Assembly: GCA_964475835.1 (NCBI GenBank)
Contig: CAYYYL010000010.1
Coordinates: 1-64,000 of the forward strand
Direction of reading: 5' to 3'
Origin: JABDCI01 sp964475835
GTDB lineage: Bacteria; Verrucomicrobiota; Verrucomicrobiia; JABWAM01
DNA: 64,000 nucleotides
Of the stretch, positions 17,131-24,758 are shown one piece after another. The position numbers and the translations under genes are program-made. Position 1 is the first letter of the stretch. Every line of letters begins with the position of its first letter. The notes under the pieces were generated by a model, which saw only the letters and a program-made list of their open reading frames with translations, was not told the DNA's origin and did no database searches.

Positions 17131-18324
17131 ATGAAGAAGCACGCTTCGCTCGCGGTATTGTTTGTCACGGTTTTCATGGATCTTGTGGGATTTGGCATTG
17201 TGCTTCCTCTGCTTCCCTTCATGGGAACGCATTTTCATGCTTCTGCGTTGATGGTATCGGCCTTGAATTCGATTTTTTCCCTGATGCAGTTCCTTTGCGC
17301 CCCCTTTTGGGGAAGGCTTTCGGATCGGATCGGACGCCGGCCGGTGCTTCTCTGGAGTCTCGCGGGTTCGACGGTTTCCTATCTCCTGCTCGGGTTCTGC
17401 GATTCGTTCTGGCAGATCTTCGCCACACGTGCCCTGGCGGGGTTTTTCGGCGCCAACATCGCCGTGGCGAACGCCTACATTGCGGATATCACCACTCCTG
17501 AGAACCGTTCGAAGGGGATGGGGATGATCGGGGCGGCCTTCGGTCTCGGATTTGTCTTTGGTCCGTTAATTGGCGGTTTGATCGCCCAGTTCGGCACGGA
17601 TCCTTCCCGGCCCGACCATGTCTATCGTCTCATCGGCTGGGTGGCGGCGGCGATTTGCGGCATCAATTTTCTCGTCGCCTGTTTCAATCTGCCTGAAAGC
17701 CGCCGTCCCGAATCGGCCCCGGCGCAGGTCAAATCGGTATTCCTTTTTTCAGCATGGCAGCGCGCTTTTTCCATCAAGGCGGTGGGGGTGCTTATCGCGC
17801 TCTACTTTGTGTTCGGGTTTGCGTTTTCGAACTTTGAAAATCTGTTCGGGCTTCTGCTTAAGGGACGTTTTTTCTTTGATGTCCGTGAGGCAAACTACTT
17901 TTTCTTTTTTGTCGGCCTGGTGGTCGCGGGAGTCCAGGGAGGGATGATTGGAAAACTGGTGAAGCGTTATGGTGAAGCGCGTCTGATTGTGATGGGTGGC
18001 TTGTTGTTTGTGGTCAGTTTCATCTGGCTTCCCTTTACATTTGGGATCCCGTCCCTTTTGGGGGCGATTCTTGGAATCGGGGTGGGGCAAGGGTTGAATC
18101 GTTCCGCCATCATGGGGTTGATTTCCCAACAGGTGAGTGCTGAGGAGCAGGGGCTTGTATTGGGAGTGGCTCAATCCTCGGGAAGTCTGGCGCGCATTCT
18201 TGGCCCGCTTGTGGGTGGGGCGCTCTATGACCGGGCTCCGGCAGCGCCGTTCCTTCTTTCTGCGGCCCTGATTCTGCTTCTTCTTGGTTTGAGCGGATCC
18301 CGGTTGCCGAAGCACACCTCATGA
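17131..18324 (+). CDS. MFS transporter, DHA1 / TetA-like
   Basis: 397 residues, about 12 hydrophobic segments. MDLVGFGIVLPLLPF at the N-terminus and motif A GRLSDRIGRRPVLL are typical of the TetA/multidrug branch of proton-coupled MFS exporters. NAYIADITTPENRSKGMGMI also matches this branch. The ATG at 17131 (MKKHASLAVL) begins right before the first membrane segment. Divergent from the S55 gene with 184 bp between. The stop overlaps the M50 protease start (ATGA), an unusual pairing. Substrate unknown. Confidence 0.9.
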   Translation: MKKHASLAVLFVTVFMDLVGFGIVLPLLPFMGTHFHASALMVSALNSIFSLMQFLCAPFWGRLSDRIGRRPVLLWSLAGSTVSYLLLGFCDSFWQIFATRALAGFFGANIAVANAYIADITTPENRSKGMGMIGAAFGLGFVFGPLIGGLIAQFGTDPSRPDHVYRLIGWVAAAICGINFLVACFNLPESRRPESAPAQVKSVFLFSAWQRAFSIKAVGVLIALYFVFGFAFSNFENLFGLLLKGRFFFDVREANYFFFFVGLVVAGVQGGMIGKLVKRYGEARLIVMGGLLFVVSFIWLPFTFGIPSLLGAILGIGVGQGLNRSAIMGLISQQVSAEEQGLVLGVAQSSGSLARILGPLVGGALYDRAPAAPFLLSAALILLLLGLSGSRLPKHTS

Positions 18325-19214
18325 ATTTCTTCGCCCTATCGTTTCCGACAGGGAGATATTTCGGGATCTCCGTGCGGATTCATGTGACGTTTTTGTTGGT
18401 TTTACTGAATTGGGCGCCTCTGATTCGCGAGGACTGGATTCTGGCGGTTTGTTATATCGGGGCCCTTTATTTTTCCATTCTATTGCATGAATTCGGTCAT
18501 GCGCTTGCGGCGCGGTGGTGTGATGGGGAGGCGTCGCAGATCCTGCTCTGGCCGTTGGGGGGGCTGGCCTTCTGTCGTCCGAAATTTCATCCCACGGCCC
18601 ACCTGATCACTTCGGCGGCTGGACCCTTTGTTTCGCTCTGTCTCCTGGTTTTTTTCTTTTTCATTCTTCAGCTACCTGTGGATCTGGATCACTATGTCGG
18701 GCTTACCGTCCAGGAGCTTGTCTGGATGAACGGCATGCTTCTCGCCTTCAATTTGATCCCTGCCTTTCCGATGGATGGCGGAAGGATTCTGCGGGATGTG
18801 CTCTGGTATTTTCTGGGAGTCCGTCGGGCGACGCAGGCGGCGGTGATGTTGGGACGTGTTCTTTCGGGTTCCGTGTTGGTTTTGGCGTTGTTGAAAGGAT
18901 TTGGCGGGGCTTGGTCTGTTTTTGGGATTGTGGTGCCGGTGGGACAATTAACATTCCTCGCTGTTTTTATTTTCCTGCAATCTTCCGTGGAGTTGCGTGT
19001 GCTGGACATGGAGGGGGTGGTTCAGCCATTTTCGATCCGCGAGCGATTGCGTCGTGGTTGGAGAATGACCCGACCTGTGGCTCCGTCCTCGGTGGTCGAA
19101 CACATCGCGTTTCATCGCTGCACCCGATGTGGTCGGACGGAGGTGGATTCACCGGAGGTGAATTTTCGGGTCTCCAGTGATGGTTGCGAATATTGCGAGG
19201 AACATCTGCCCTAA
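18321..19214 (+). CDS. M50 (site-2-type) zinc metalloprotease
   Basis: Intramembrane metalloprotease family, 297 residues. HEFGH (56-60) is the HExxH zinc site inside a membrane segment and NLIPAFPMDGGR provides the third ligand Asp152. There is no PDZ or CBS domain. The C-terminal tail has a Cys4 knuckle, Cys267/270 and Cys289/292 (CTRC...CEYC), probably a cytosolic zinc ribbon. Such enzymes cleave membrane-bound regulators or act on small membrane proteins; no substrate gene is adjacent. Translation is probably coupled to the MFS gene by the 4-base overlap. Confidence 0.92.
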   Translation: MNFFALSFPTGRYFGISVRIHVTFLLVLLNWAPLIREDWILAVCYIGALYFSILLHEFGHALAARWCDGEASQILLWPLGGLAFCRPKFHPTAHLITSAAGPFVSLCLLVFFFFILQLPVDLDHYVGLTVQELVWMNGMLLAFNLIPAFPMDGGRILRDVLWYFLGVRRATQAAVMLGRVLSGSVLVLALLKGFGGAWSVFGIVVPVGQLTFLAVFIFLQSSVELRVLDMEGVVQPFSIRERLRRGWRMTRPVAPSSVVEHIAFHRCTRCGRTEVDSPEVNFRVSSDGCEYCEEHLP

Positions 19215-19238
19215 GCGGGAAGGGGGATCGGAAGGAAT

Positions 19239-19410
19239 CGCAGATAAACACAGATTTACACAGATTCCGGTGAAGCGGAAAATCACCGAAATCCCACCCC
19301 GATGCGGCGTCGGGGCCGGTATTTCGGCGGGTTGGTTCGATAATGCAGAAACTGATTTTTCCAATGCAGTTGTGCTGCATTGGAGATAAATCTGCGTTAA
19401 TCTGTGGTTT
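19239..19410. repeat. MITE-like repeat, copy 1
   Basis: About 170 bp between the M50 and purC genes. Ends carry CACAGATT-type words, with AATCTGTGGTT at 19399-19409. Inside are two hairpins: CCGAAAT...ATTTCGG (19286-19327, inner arms CCCGA/TCGGG) and CCAATGCAG/CTGCATTGG (19361-19383, 5-nt loop). The same order of parts occurs at 21349-21501. No coding capacity. Structure and matching copies are directly visible; mobility is inferred. Confidence 0.85.
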
Positions 19411-19434
19411 CTCTGCTTCCACTCCGGCGGCGTC

Positions 19435-20334
19435 TTAATCCTGAGGGAGCGCCTTGCCGACGATCTTCTGATACGCCTCACGATATTTTGCACTGGTCTT
19501 CTGGACGACATCCTCGGGAAGATTCGGGCCGGGAGCCTGCTTGTTCCAGTCGAGCGTTTCGAGGTAGTCCCGGACGAATTGTTTGTCGAAGCTGGGTTGA
19601 CCGCGTCCGGCCTGGTAGGCATCCGCCGGCCAGAAACGGGAGGAATCGGGCGTGAGTACCTCGTCAATCAGGAGGATGGAGCCGTCGGGCATTTCACCGA
19701 ATTCGAACTTGGTATCGGCGATGATGATGCCCTTCGTTTTCGCATAGTCCCGGGCGGTCTTATAGATCGCGAGGGAGAGATCTCGCACTTTTTCGGCCTT
19801 TGATTGTCCGATGATGGCGGCGGCGATTTCAAACGAGATGTTTTCATCATGCCCCTGCTCGGCCTTGGTGGAGGGCGTGAAGATAGGCGAGGGCAGTTCG
19901 GACGATTCCTTCAACCCTGGAGGAAGGGGAATGCCGCATACGGTTCCCTGTTTCTGATACTCCTTCCAGCCCGAGCCTGCGAGATATCCGCGTACGACGC
20001 ATTCGACCATCAGGGGCTTCGTCTTGCGTACGATCATGGAGCGGCCCTGAAGTTCGGGGTGAGCCTTGCCCAGATCACCAAGGTCGGTGGTGAGAAAATG
20101 ATGTTGGGTGACGTTTTTCAAAAGGTCGAACCAGAAAAGTGAAAGCTGGGTGAGGACCCGTCCCTTGTCCGGGATGCCGTCGGGAAGGACGACGTCGAAG
20201 GCGGAGATCCGATCGCTCGCGACGAAGAGTAGCGAGTCTCCGAGATCAAAAACTTCGCGCACCTTGCCGGAGCGGAATTTTTTCAGTTTGGGGGATTGAA
20301 ACGACAGGAGTGGGGGGGGGATGGTGGCACTCAT
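19435..20334 (-). CDS. purC: phosphoribosylaminoimidazole-succinocarboxamide synthase
   Basis: SAICAR synthetase of de novo purine synthesis; couples CAIR with aspartate using ATP. Motifs: GKVREVFDLGDSLLFVASDR, SAFDVVLPDGIPDKG, VECVVRGYLAGSGWKEY, IIIADTKFEFGE and LIDEVLTPDSSRFWP. With ATG 20334 (MSATIPPP) the protein has 299 residues, normal for the long bacterial/yeast-like form; upstream in-frame codons are not family-like. It stands alone, divergent from an inositol-phosphatase family gene. Confidence 0.96.
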   Translation of the reverse strand: MSATIPPPLLSFQSPKLKKFRSGKVREVFDLGDSLLFVASDRISAFDVVLPDGIPDKGRVLTQLSLFWFDLLKNVTQHHFLTTDLGDLGKAHPELQGRSMIVRKTKPLMVECVVRGYLAGSGWKEYQKQGTVCGIPLPPGLKESSELPSPIFTPSTKAEQGHDENISFEIAAAIIGQSKAEKVRDLSLAIYKTARDYAKTKGIIIADTKFEFGEMPDGSILLIDEVLTPDSSRFWPADAYQAGRGQPSFDKQFVRDYLETLDWNKQAPGPNLPEDVVQKTSAKYREAYQKIVGKALPQD

Positions 20335-20500
20335 AATGGCTGCGTATGATGCACGGGAGGTGGGTGGGTTGCAAGTTTGTAGAAATCGCGGAAATGTTCT
20401 GGTGTCCGATTTCAAAAGCTGGGTTGCTCCGTGAAATCAGGGTGACGCGGAAAATCTGTGATTTCAAAACAGACGGGCCCATGGCAGTGTGCTCCTTCAT

Positions 20501-21307
20501 ATGTCATTTCTGGAAATCGCCAAACAGAGCGCCCAAGAGGCGGGCAGGCTGCTCAAGGATCACTTCGGGCAGGTTCAACAGGTGAATCAGGCGGAGACGC
20601 ATGACATCAAGCTGCAAATGGATGTCGACTGCCAGCGATTGATCGAATCACGTATCCTCAAGGCTTTCCCCGATCATTCCATCGTGGGCGAGGAGGAGGA
20701 CCATGGGGATTCCAATGCCGAATATCGCTGGGTGGTCGATCCTCTGGACGGGACGGTGAACTATACGTACGCGATCCCCCATTTTTGTGTCTCCGTGGCG
20801 TTGCAGAGGCGGGATCCCAAGGCTCGTGCCGCGTTGGCTGGATACGAGTCCATCGTCGGGGTGATATACGACCCGATGCGGGACGAATTGTTCTGGGCTG
20901 AAAAAGGAAAGGGAGCCTTTTTGAATGGCAAGCCGATGAAGGTGAGTTCCCGTGGAAAAATGAGCGAATCGATTTTGTCGGTGGGTTTTGCGAAAACGGC
21001 GGAGACGATTCAGGAGGGGTTGCATTGCTACAAGTCCCTCGTCATGGCTGCGCTGAAAATCCGAACCATGGGGTCTGCTGCGTTGGATCTGGCTTATGTT
21101 GCGGCGGGACGGATGGAAATGTATCTGGAATTCAAGGTGCGGCTCTGGGACATCGCGGCGGGGATTCTCATGGTCGAGGAGGCCGGAGGAAAGGTGGAAT
21201 TGAACGCCGCGGGAAAATTGCCCCATATGTTCGAGACCATGGGATCGAACGGAAAGATCTCGTGGCGCGACCATGTGGAAATGCGGAATGCAGAACGCAA
21301 AATTTAG
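20501..21307 (+). CDS. inositol monophosphatase family protein
   Basis: Mg2+-dependent sugar-phosphate phosphatase fold, 268 residues. Metal-site motifs: GEEE (about 60), WVVDPLDGTVNYTY (about 77) and LWDIAAGILMVEEAGG near the C-terminus. Members include SuhB, myo-inositol-1-phosphatase and nucleotide phosphatases; sequence alone does not tell which. ATG 20501 (MSFLEIAKQSAQEAG) is preferred over an in-frame GTG at 20489. Divergent from purC with a 166-bp shared upstream region. Confidence 0.92.
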   Translation: MSFLEIAKQSAQEAGRLLKDHFGQVQQVNQAETHDIKLQMDVDCQRLIESRILKAFPDHSIVGEEEDHGDSNAEYRWVVDPLDGTVNYTYAIPHFCVSVALQRRDPKARAALAGYESIVGVIYDPMRDELFWAEKGKGAFLNGKPMKVSSRGKMSESILSVGFAKTAETIQEGLHCYKSLVMAALKIRTMGSAALDLAYVAAGRMEMYLEFKVRLWDIAAGILMVEEAGGKVELNAAGKLPHMFETMGSNGKISWRDHVEMRNAERKI

Positions 21308-21348
21308 GTCTGGCAAGCTGCAAAGGGAAGCAGAGGGCAGCAGACTTT

Positions 21349-21501
21349 AACCACAGATTCCGGAGGAGCAGAGAATCGCCGAAATCCCGCCCCGATGCGG
21401 CGTCGGGGCCGGTATTTCGGCAGTTTGCTTCATTGAGGCGGAAACTGATTTTCCAAGGCAGCTATGCTGCATTGGAAATAAATTTGCGTGAATCTGTGGT
21501 T
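21349..21501. repeat. MITE-like repeat, copy 2 (intact ends)
   Basis: 153 bp with perfect 11-bp terminal inverted repeats AACCACAGATT (21349-21359) and AATCTGTGGTT (21491-21501). The internal hairpins match copy 1: CCGAAAT...ATTTCGG at 21379-21420 and CCAAGGCAG/CTGCATTGG at 21453-21475, where a changed base still pairs as G-U. Non-coding; size and ends resemble a miniature inverted-repeat element. Confidence 0.88.
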
Positions 21502-21540
21502 TCTTCTGCTGGACATCTCCGCGTCTTTGCGTGCTATGAG

Positions 21541-21580
21541 AAAAACAAAACGCAGAATGAAGGGGTTCATTCTGCGTTTT
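21541..21580 (-). terminator. Rho-independent terminator of the 6S RNA gene
   Basis: Read on the reverse strand, AAAACGCAGAATGAA pairs with TTCATTCTGCGTTTT (15 bp, 4-nt loop) and is followed by TTTTGTTTTT. It starts ten bases after the 3' end of the predicted 6S RNA, so it very likely ends that transcript. Confidence 0.9.
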
Positions 21581-21589
21581 CAAAAGGAA

Positions 21590-21767
21590 TGACCCCGCCT
21601 CTGCCGTCAAGAACGAGCTCTTTGAACCCTGTGTGAACAGGGCGGGTGAAAGCTCGACCGCTTTCGACTTCCTGAAAAGGCTTGTCGGCCACGGCCAAAG
21701 CGAATCCCCTTGGTAGGTAATACGGCTCAAAGAATAGTCGTTCGAATTCGCGAACAGCGCAGGGTCA
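21590..21767 (-). ncRNA. ssrS: 6S RNA
   Basis: Regulatory RNA that binds sigma-70 holoenzyme by mimicking an open promoter. On the reverse strand the ends pair perfectly (TGACCCTGC with GCGGGGTCA), followed by GCTGT with ACGGC. Next comes the central bubble, then CTTTGAGCC pairing with GGGTTCAAAG and a long irregular hairpin. Words shared with E. coli 6S include GTTCGC, TTGAGCCGTATT..CTACC and AGGGTTCAA. The 178-nt length is typical. The neighbouring terminator and lack of any ORF support it. Identified by eye; no covariance search was run. Confidence 0.88.
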
Positions 21768-21781
21768 AAATGGATTAAGAT

Positions 21782-21810
21782 TGTAGCGGCGCTCTGTGAG
21801 CGCCGCTACA
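21782..21810. repeat. perfect GTAGCGGCGCT palindrome
   Basis: TGTAGCGGCGCT (21782-21793) and AGCGCCGCTACA (21799-21810) are perfect 12-bp arms around CTGTG. It sits between pheT and the 6S gene, both reverse. It may stop pheT transcription, though no T-run follows. On the reverse strand its edge supplies TACAAT, a -10-like hexamer about 11 bases upstream of the 6S closing stem. Similar GC-rich palindromes are widespread in some environmental genomes. Confidence 0.75.
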
Positions 21811-21838
21811 GCCGTCATCTATCAAAGAACATCAAAGC

Positions 21839-24289
21839 TTATTCCCGGATCTCACAAGCAATCTGCTCACGCAACTGTTTTTTAATGGAATCGTGAACCT
21901 GATTGATTTCAGCATCTGTCAGGGTTTTCGTCGGGCTGCGATAGATCATCAGATAGGCGAGGGATTTTCGGTCGCTGCCGATCTTTTCGGCTGAGGCGAA
22001 TATATCAAACAATTCCACCTTTTGCAAAAAGATGCCCTTCGGTTCGGCATGCTTCTTTGCCAGGTTTTGCAGAGCCTCCTCGATGCCGCGATGTTTCTGG
22101 TCCACGCTGACCGTCAGGGCGATGTCGCGCCGGATGGAGGGGTAGACAGGCCAGGGCTGGTATCGGGCAGGACCGGTTTGCCGTTCCCTGAGCTGCTTGG
22201 CATCCAGTTCGGCAATGAAAACGTCGACGGGGATTTTGGCCCGCTGAGCGAGTGTGGCTTTCATCCTGCCTGCGACGCCAAGAGTTTTTCCGTCGGACGT
22301 CAGAAATTCCAGGGAAAGTCCTTTTTCGACAGGAAGACCGGCATCGTCCTGCACGATCCGGGTCTGGATCTGCTTTAATCCGAGGGCTTGCAACACCTCC
22401 ACCACCACGCCTTTCAGATCGTAGAAATCGTAGGGGCGTTCGCTCTCACGTTCCCAAGTGGCGCCTTCCGCCCGCGCTCCTGCGAGAAGGATGGCAAGAG
22501 AGGGGGACTCCTTGCAGACCCCGTTTTCAAGGCGAAAGGTCTGGCCGAGTTCGAAGATGGCGACACCGGCGTTGCCGCCTGAAAAATTACGCGAGGCTGT
22601 TTCGATCAAACCGGTTGAAAGCGATGGCCGAAGGGTGTCCATCTCCGAGTTCAAGGGGTTCGCAAGGGGGACGGAGGACGATTTCAGGTCATCCATGGCT
22701 TCACCGGAAACAATGCTGTAGTTCACGGCTTCGCTCAGGCCCAGGCCGGCCAGAATCGAACGAAGTTGTCGCGCAAAGAGAAACGTCTCGCTGGTGTGGG
22801 TGGTCGTGGAAGCGATGGGGGCGAGGGTGCCGGGGATGTTTTGAATTCCGTGAACGCGGGCCACTTCCTCGATCAGATCCACTTCACGTTCCAGATCTCC
22901 ACGGTAAGATGGGGCGCGAACCTGGCATGCAGCCTTCTCGAAATCCCCGCTGACATGGGTTTCGGTGAGTTCGCAACCGAGGCTTTTCAAAATGGAATTG
23001 GTTTTCTCGGGGGGTACGGGGGCCCCGAGGAGGGCCTGCACCCGGGCATAACGGCAGGGGATGGCGGGACGGGGTTGGGATGGAGCGCGTTGATCGATGA
23101 GCCCGCCTTCGACCGTTCCTCCGCAGATGTTGAGAATGAGTTGGGTGGCTCGCAGGCTCGCCCAAGCCGCGAGTTCCACATCCACGCCGCGTTCGAATCG
23201 ATAGGAGGATCCGCTTGAAACGCCGAGTTTTTTGGAAGTCTTGCGGATGTTGCCCGAAAGGAAGGTTGCGGATTCGAGAAGGATGTCCGTGGTCGTATCC
23301 CGGACACCTGTTTCCTGGCCCCCCATTACGCCGGCAAGGGCGACGGGTCGGTTTGTATCGGCGATGACGAGCATCTCCGGGGTCAACTCACTGGTCTCAC
23401 CGTCGAGTCGGACGATCTTCTCCCCGGCGCGTGCGCGGCGCACCACAATGGTGGATCCCTGGAGCAGATTGAGGTCGAAGGCGTGCAATGGCTGTCCGAT
23501 TTCGTGGAGAATGTAGTTGGTGATGTCCACCACGTTGGAGATGGATCGTTCCCCGAGGCTTTCGAGCCGGCGTTTCAACCAGTCTGGGCTTGGGCCGATT
23601 TTGACTCCACGGAGGATCCGGGCGGTGTAACGGGGACAGAGTGCGGAGTCCTCGACTTTGACCGGAAATGAAAGGGCGTCGCTCAAGAGGGACTTTTCCT
23701 GGTCGGCGGAGAGTAATTGAGTCCGTGCTGGGGCGGGGAGACCTGCAATGGCAGCGATTTCGCGCGCCATTCCCCAATGGCTGAGGAGATCTGGACGATT
23801 CGGGGTGATCTCGAGTTCAAAAAGGGTGTCGTTAAGGGCGAGTGCCTCTGTGATGGGCTGGCCCAGAGGGGTTTCGGGGGAAAGAATGAGGAGACCTTCG
23901 GCGTCCTCGGCGAGACCGAGCTCCTTGGCCGAACACATCATGCCGTCGGACTCAACCCCGCGTAATTTCGAACGGCGGATTTCCATTCCGTTGGGGAGCT
24001 TGGCGCCAGAGAGGGCGAGGGGAACCTTGTCCCCGATTTTGTAATTTTTCGCCCCGCAGACGATCTGCTTTTTTCCGGAACCCGTGTCCACCTCGCATAC
24101 AGAGAGGCGGTCGGCATTGGGATGTTGTTCCGATTTGAGAATCTGGGCGGTGACGACCTGGTTCAATCCCTCGCCAGGCGAAAAGATATGCTCCACTTCC
24201 ACCCCGGCCATGGTCAGGCGCTCCGCAAGCTCCGGAATATTCCAGGGGAAGGGAGTGAGTTCTCGAAGCCAATTGTAGGAGAATTTCAT
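21839..24289 (-). CDS. pheT: phenylalanyl-tRNA synthetase beta chain
   Basis: 816 residues, full length. Domains: N-terminal B1 core (MKFSYNWLRELTPF), tRNA-binding OB domain at about 40-150 (HPNADRLSVCEVDTG, KLRGVESDGMMCSAKELGL), B3/B4 editing domain, B5, and the C-terminal FDX-ACB anticodon-binding domain (YPSIRRDIALTVSVDQ). It works as an alpha2-beta2 tetramer with PheS. The usual pheS partner is not upstream; instead a tRNA gene on the other strand lies there, so pheS must be elsewhere. Confidence 0.97.
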   Translation of the reverse strand: MKFSYNWLRELTPFPWNIPELAERLTMAGVEVEHIFSPGEGLNQVVTAQILKSEQHPNADRLSVCEVDTGSGKKQIVCGAKNYKIGDKVPLALSGAKLPNGMEIRRSKLRGVESDGMMCSAKELGLAEDAEGLLILSPETPLGQPITEALALNDTLFELEITPNRPDLLSHWGMAREIAAIAGLPAPARTQLLSADQEKSLLSDALSFPVKVEDSALCPRYTARILRGVKIGPSPDWLKRRLESLGERSISNVVDITNYILHEIGQPLHAFDLNLLQGSTIVVRRARAGEKIVRLDGETSELTPEMLVIADTNRPVALAGVMGGQETGVRDTTTDILLESATFLSGNIRKTSKKLGVSSGSSYRFERGVDVELAAWASLRATQLILNICGGTVEGGLIDQRAPSQPRPAIPCRYARVQALLGAPVPPEKTNSILKSLGCELTETHVSGDFEKAACQVRAPSYRGDLEREVDLIEEVARVHGIQNIPGTLAPIASTTTHTSETFLFARQLRSILAGLGLSEAVNYSIVSGEAMDDLKSSSVPLANPLNSEMDTLRPSLSTGLIETASRNFSGGNAGVAIFELGQTFRLENGVCKESPSLAILLAGARAEGATWERESERPYDFYDLKGVVVEVLQALGLKQIQTRIVQDDAGLPVEKGLSLEFLTSDGKTLGVAGRMKATLAQRAKIPVDVFIAELDAKQLRERQTGPARYQPWPVYPSIRRDIALTVSVDQKHRGIEEALQNLAKKHAEPKGIFLQKVELFDIFASAEKIGSDRKSLAYLMIYRSPTKTLTDAEINQVHDSIKKQLREQIACEIRE

Positions 24290-24300
24290 GGGGGGATAAA

Positions 24301-24335
24301 GCTGTGGGCTATAAACTATAAGCTACAAGCCCCAA
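24301..24335. repeat. degenerate 7-bp-period repeat upstream of pheT
   Basis: Five heptamers in a row: GCTGTGG, GCTATAA, ACTATAA, GCTACAA, GCCCCAA. The block begins 12 bp upstream of the pheT start. Comparable blocks occur at 36897, 38029, 52548 and in shorter form at 38095 and 48307. Confidence 0.6.
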
Positions 24336-24453
24336 GGGGAAGCCGTTTTGGGTGAAGGGGCAAAGAAAATGATCTTTCCCAGGTCCCAATCCGCATGATA
24401 TTTTCTTTCCTTCCAACCTTGTAGATCATAGGTTGTGGCTTACGACTTGTTGG

Positions 24454-24529
24454 GGGGGCATAGCTCAGTTGGTAGAGCGTCTCGTTCGCAATGAGAAGGT
24501 CAGGGGTTCGAATCCCCTTGCCTCCACCA
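24454..24529 (+). tRNA. tRNA-Ala (anticodon CGC), CCA encoded
   Basis: Cloverleaf by eye: acceptor GGGGGCA/TGCCTCC with one G-U pair, D arm GCTC-AGTTGGTA-GAGC, anticodon arm TCTCG-TTCGCAA-TGAGA, variable loop AGGTC, T arm AGGGG-TTCGAAT-CCCCT, discriminator A and encoded CCA (24527-24529). Loop positions 34-36 are CGC, reading GCG (Ala). A reverse-strand reading frame across it is an artefact. Confidence 0.95.
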
Positions 24530-24542
24530 TCCTCCGCTCTTC

Positions 24543-24635
24543 GGTCTTGAGACCTTGAGCTACGGATGGCAGGCCATCCTCGGAAAAGAAGAGTCCATAT
24601 TTAATGCGGAGGATGCCCTCCGAAGCCCGAAGGGC
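24543..24635. repeat. four mini-hairpins downstream of tRNA-Ala
   Basis: Four short perfect inverted repeats follow in under 100 bp: GGTCT/AGACC (24543-24554), GGATGGC/GCCATCC (24564-24579), CGGAGG/CCTCCG (24607-24622) and GCCC/GGGC (24625-24635, GAA loop). No terminator-like T run and no ORF. They lie in the 229-bp stretch between the tRNA and the methyltransferase gene. Role unknown; could be a tRNA 3' trailer or a decayed repeat. Confidence 0.45.
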
Positions 24636-24707
24636 GAAGTAGGGCGAGTTTAATGTCCGCTCTTCATCCCTTCCGCTTCGCGCCTTCACGTGATGTTTTT
24701 ATTGGTT

Positions 24708-24737
24708 GTCATCCCGCGCGAAGTCGAGGGATCTCTC
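24708..24737. repeat. single arm of the GAGCGAAG-type repeat (degenerate)
   Basis: GTCATCCCGCGCGAAG followed by TCGAGGGATCTCTC resembles one arm of the inverted repeats at 28191, 45106 and 54046, with several changes and no partner arm nearby. Lies just before the 3' end of the methyltransferase gene. Confidence 0.55.
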
Positions 24738-24758
24738 TTCCCAAAGAAATCAAACCTG

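Noticed and set aside
24465..24689. Reverse reading frame of 74 codons across the tRNA
   Set aside because: It is read through the tRNA-Ala gene and mini-hairpins; the ARGFEPLTFSL-type ending is a known artefact of tRNA antisense translation.
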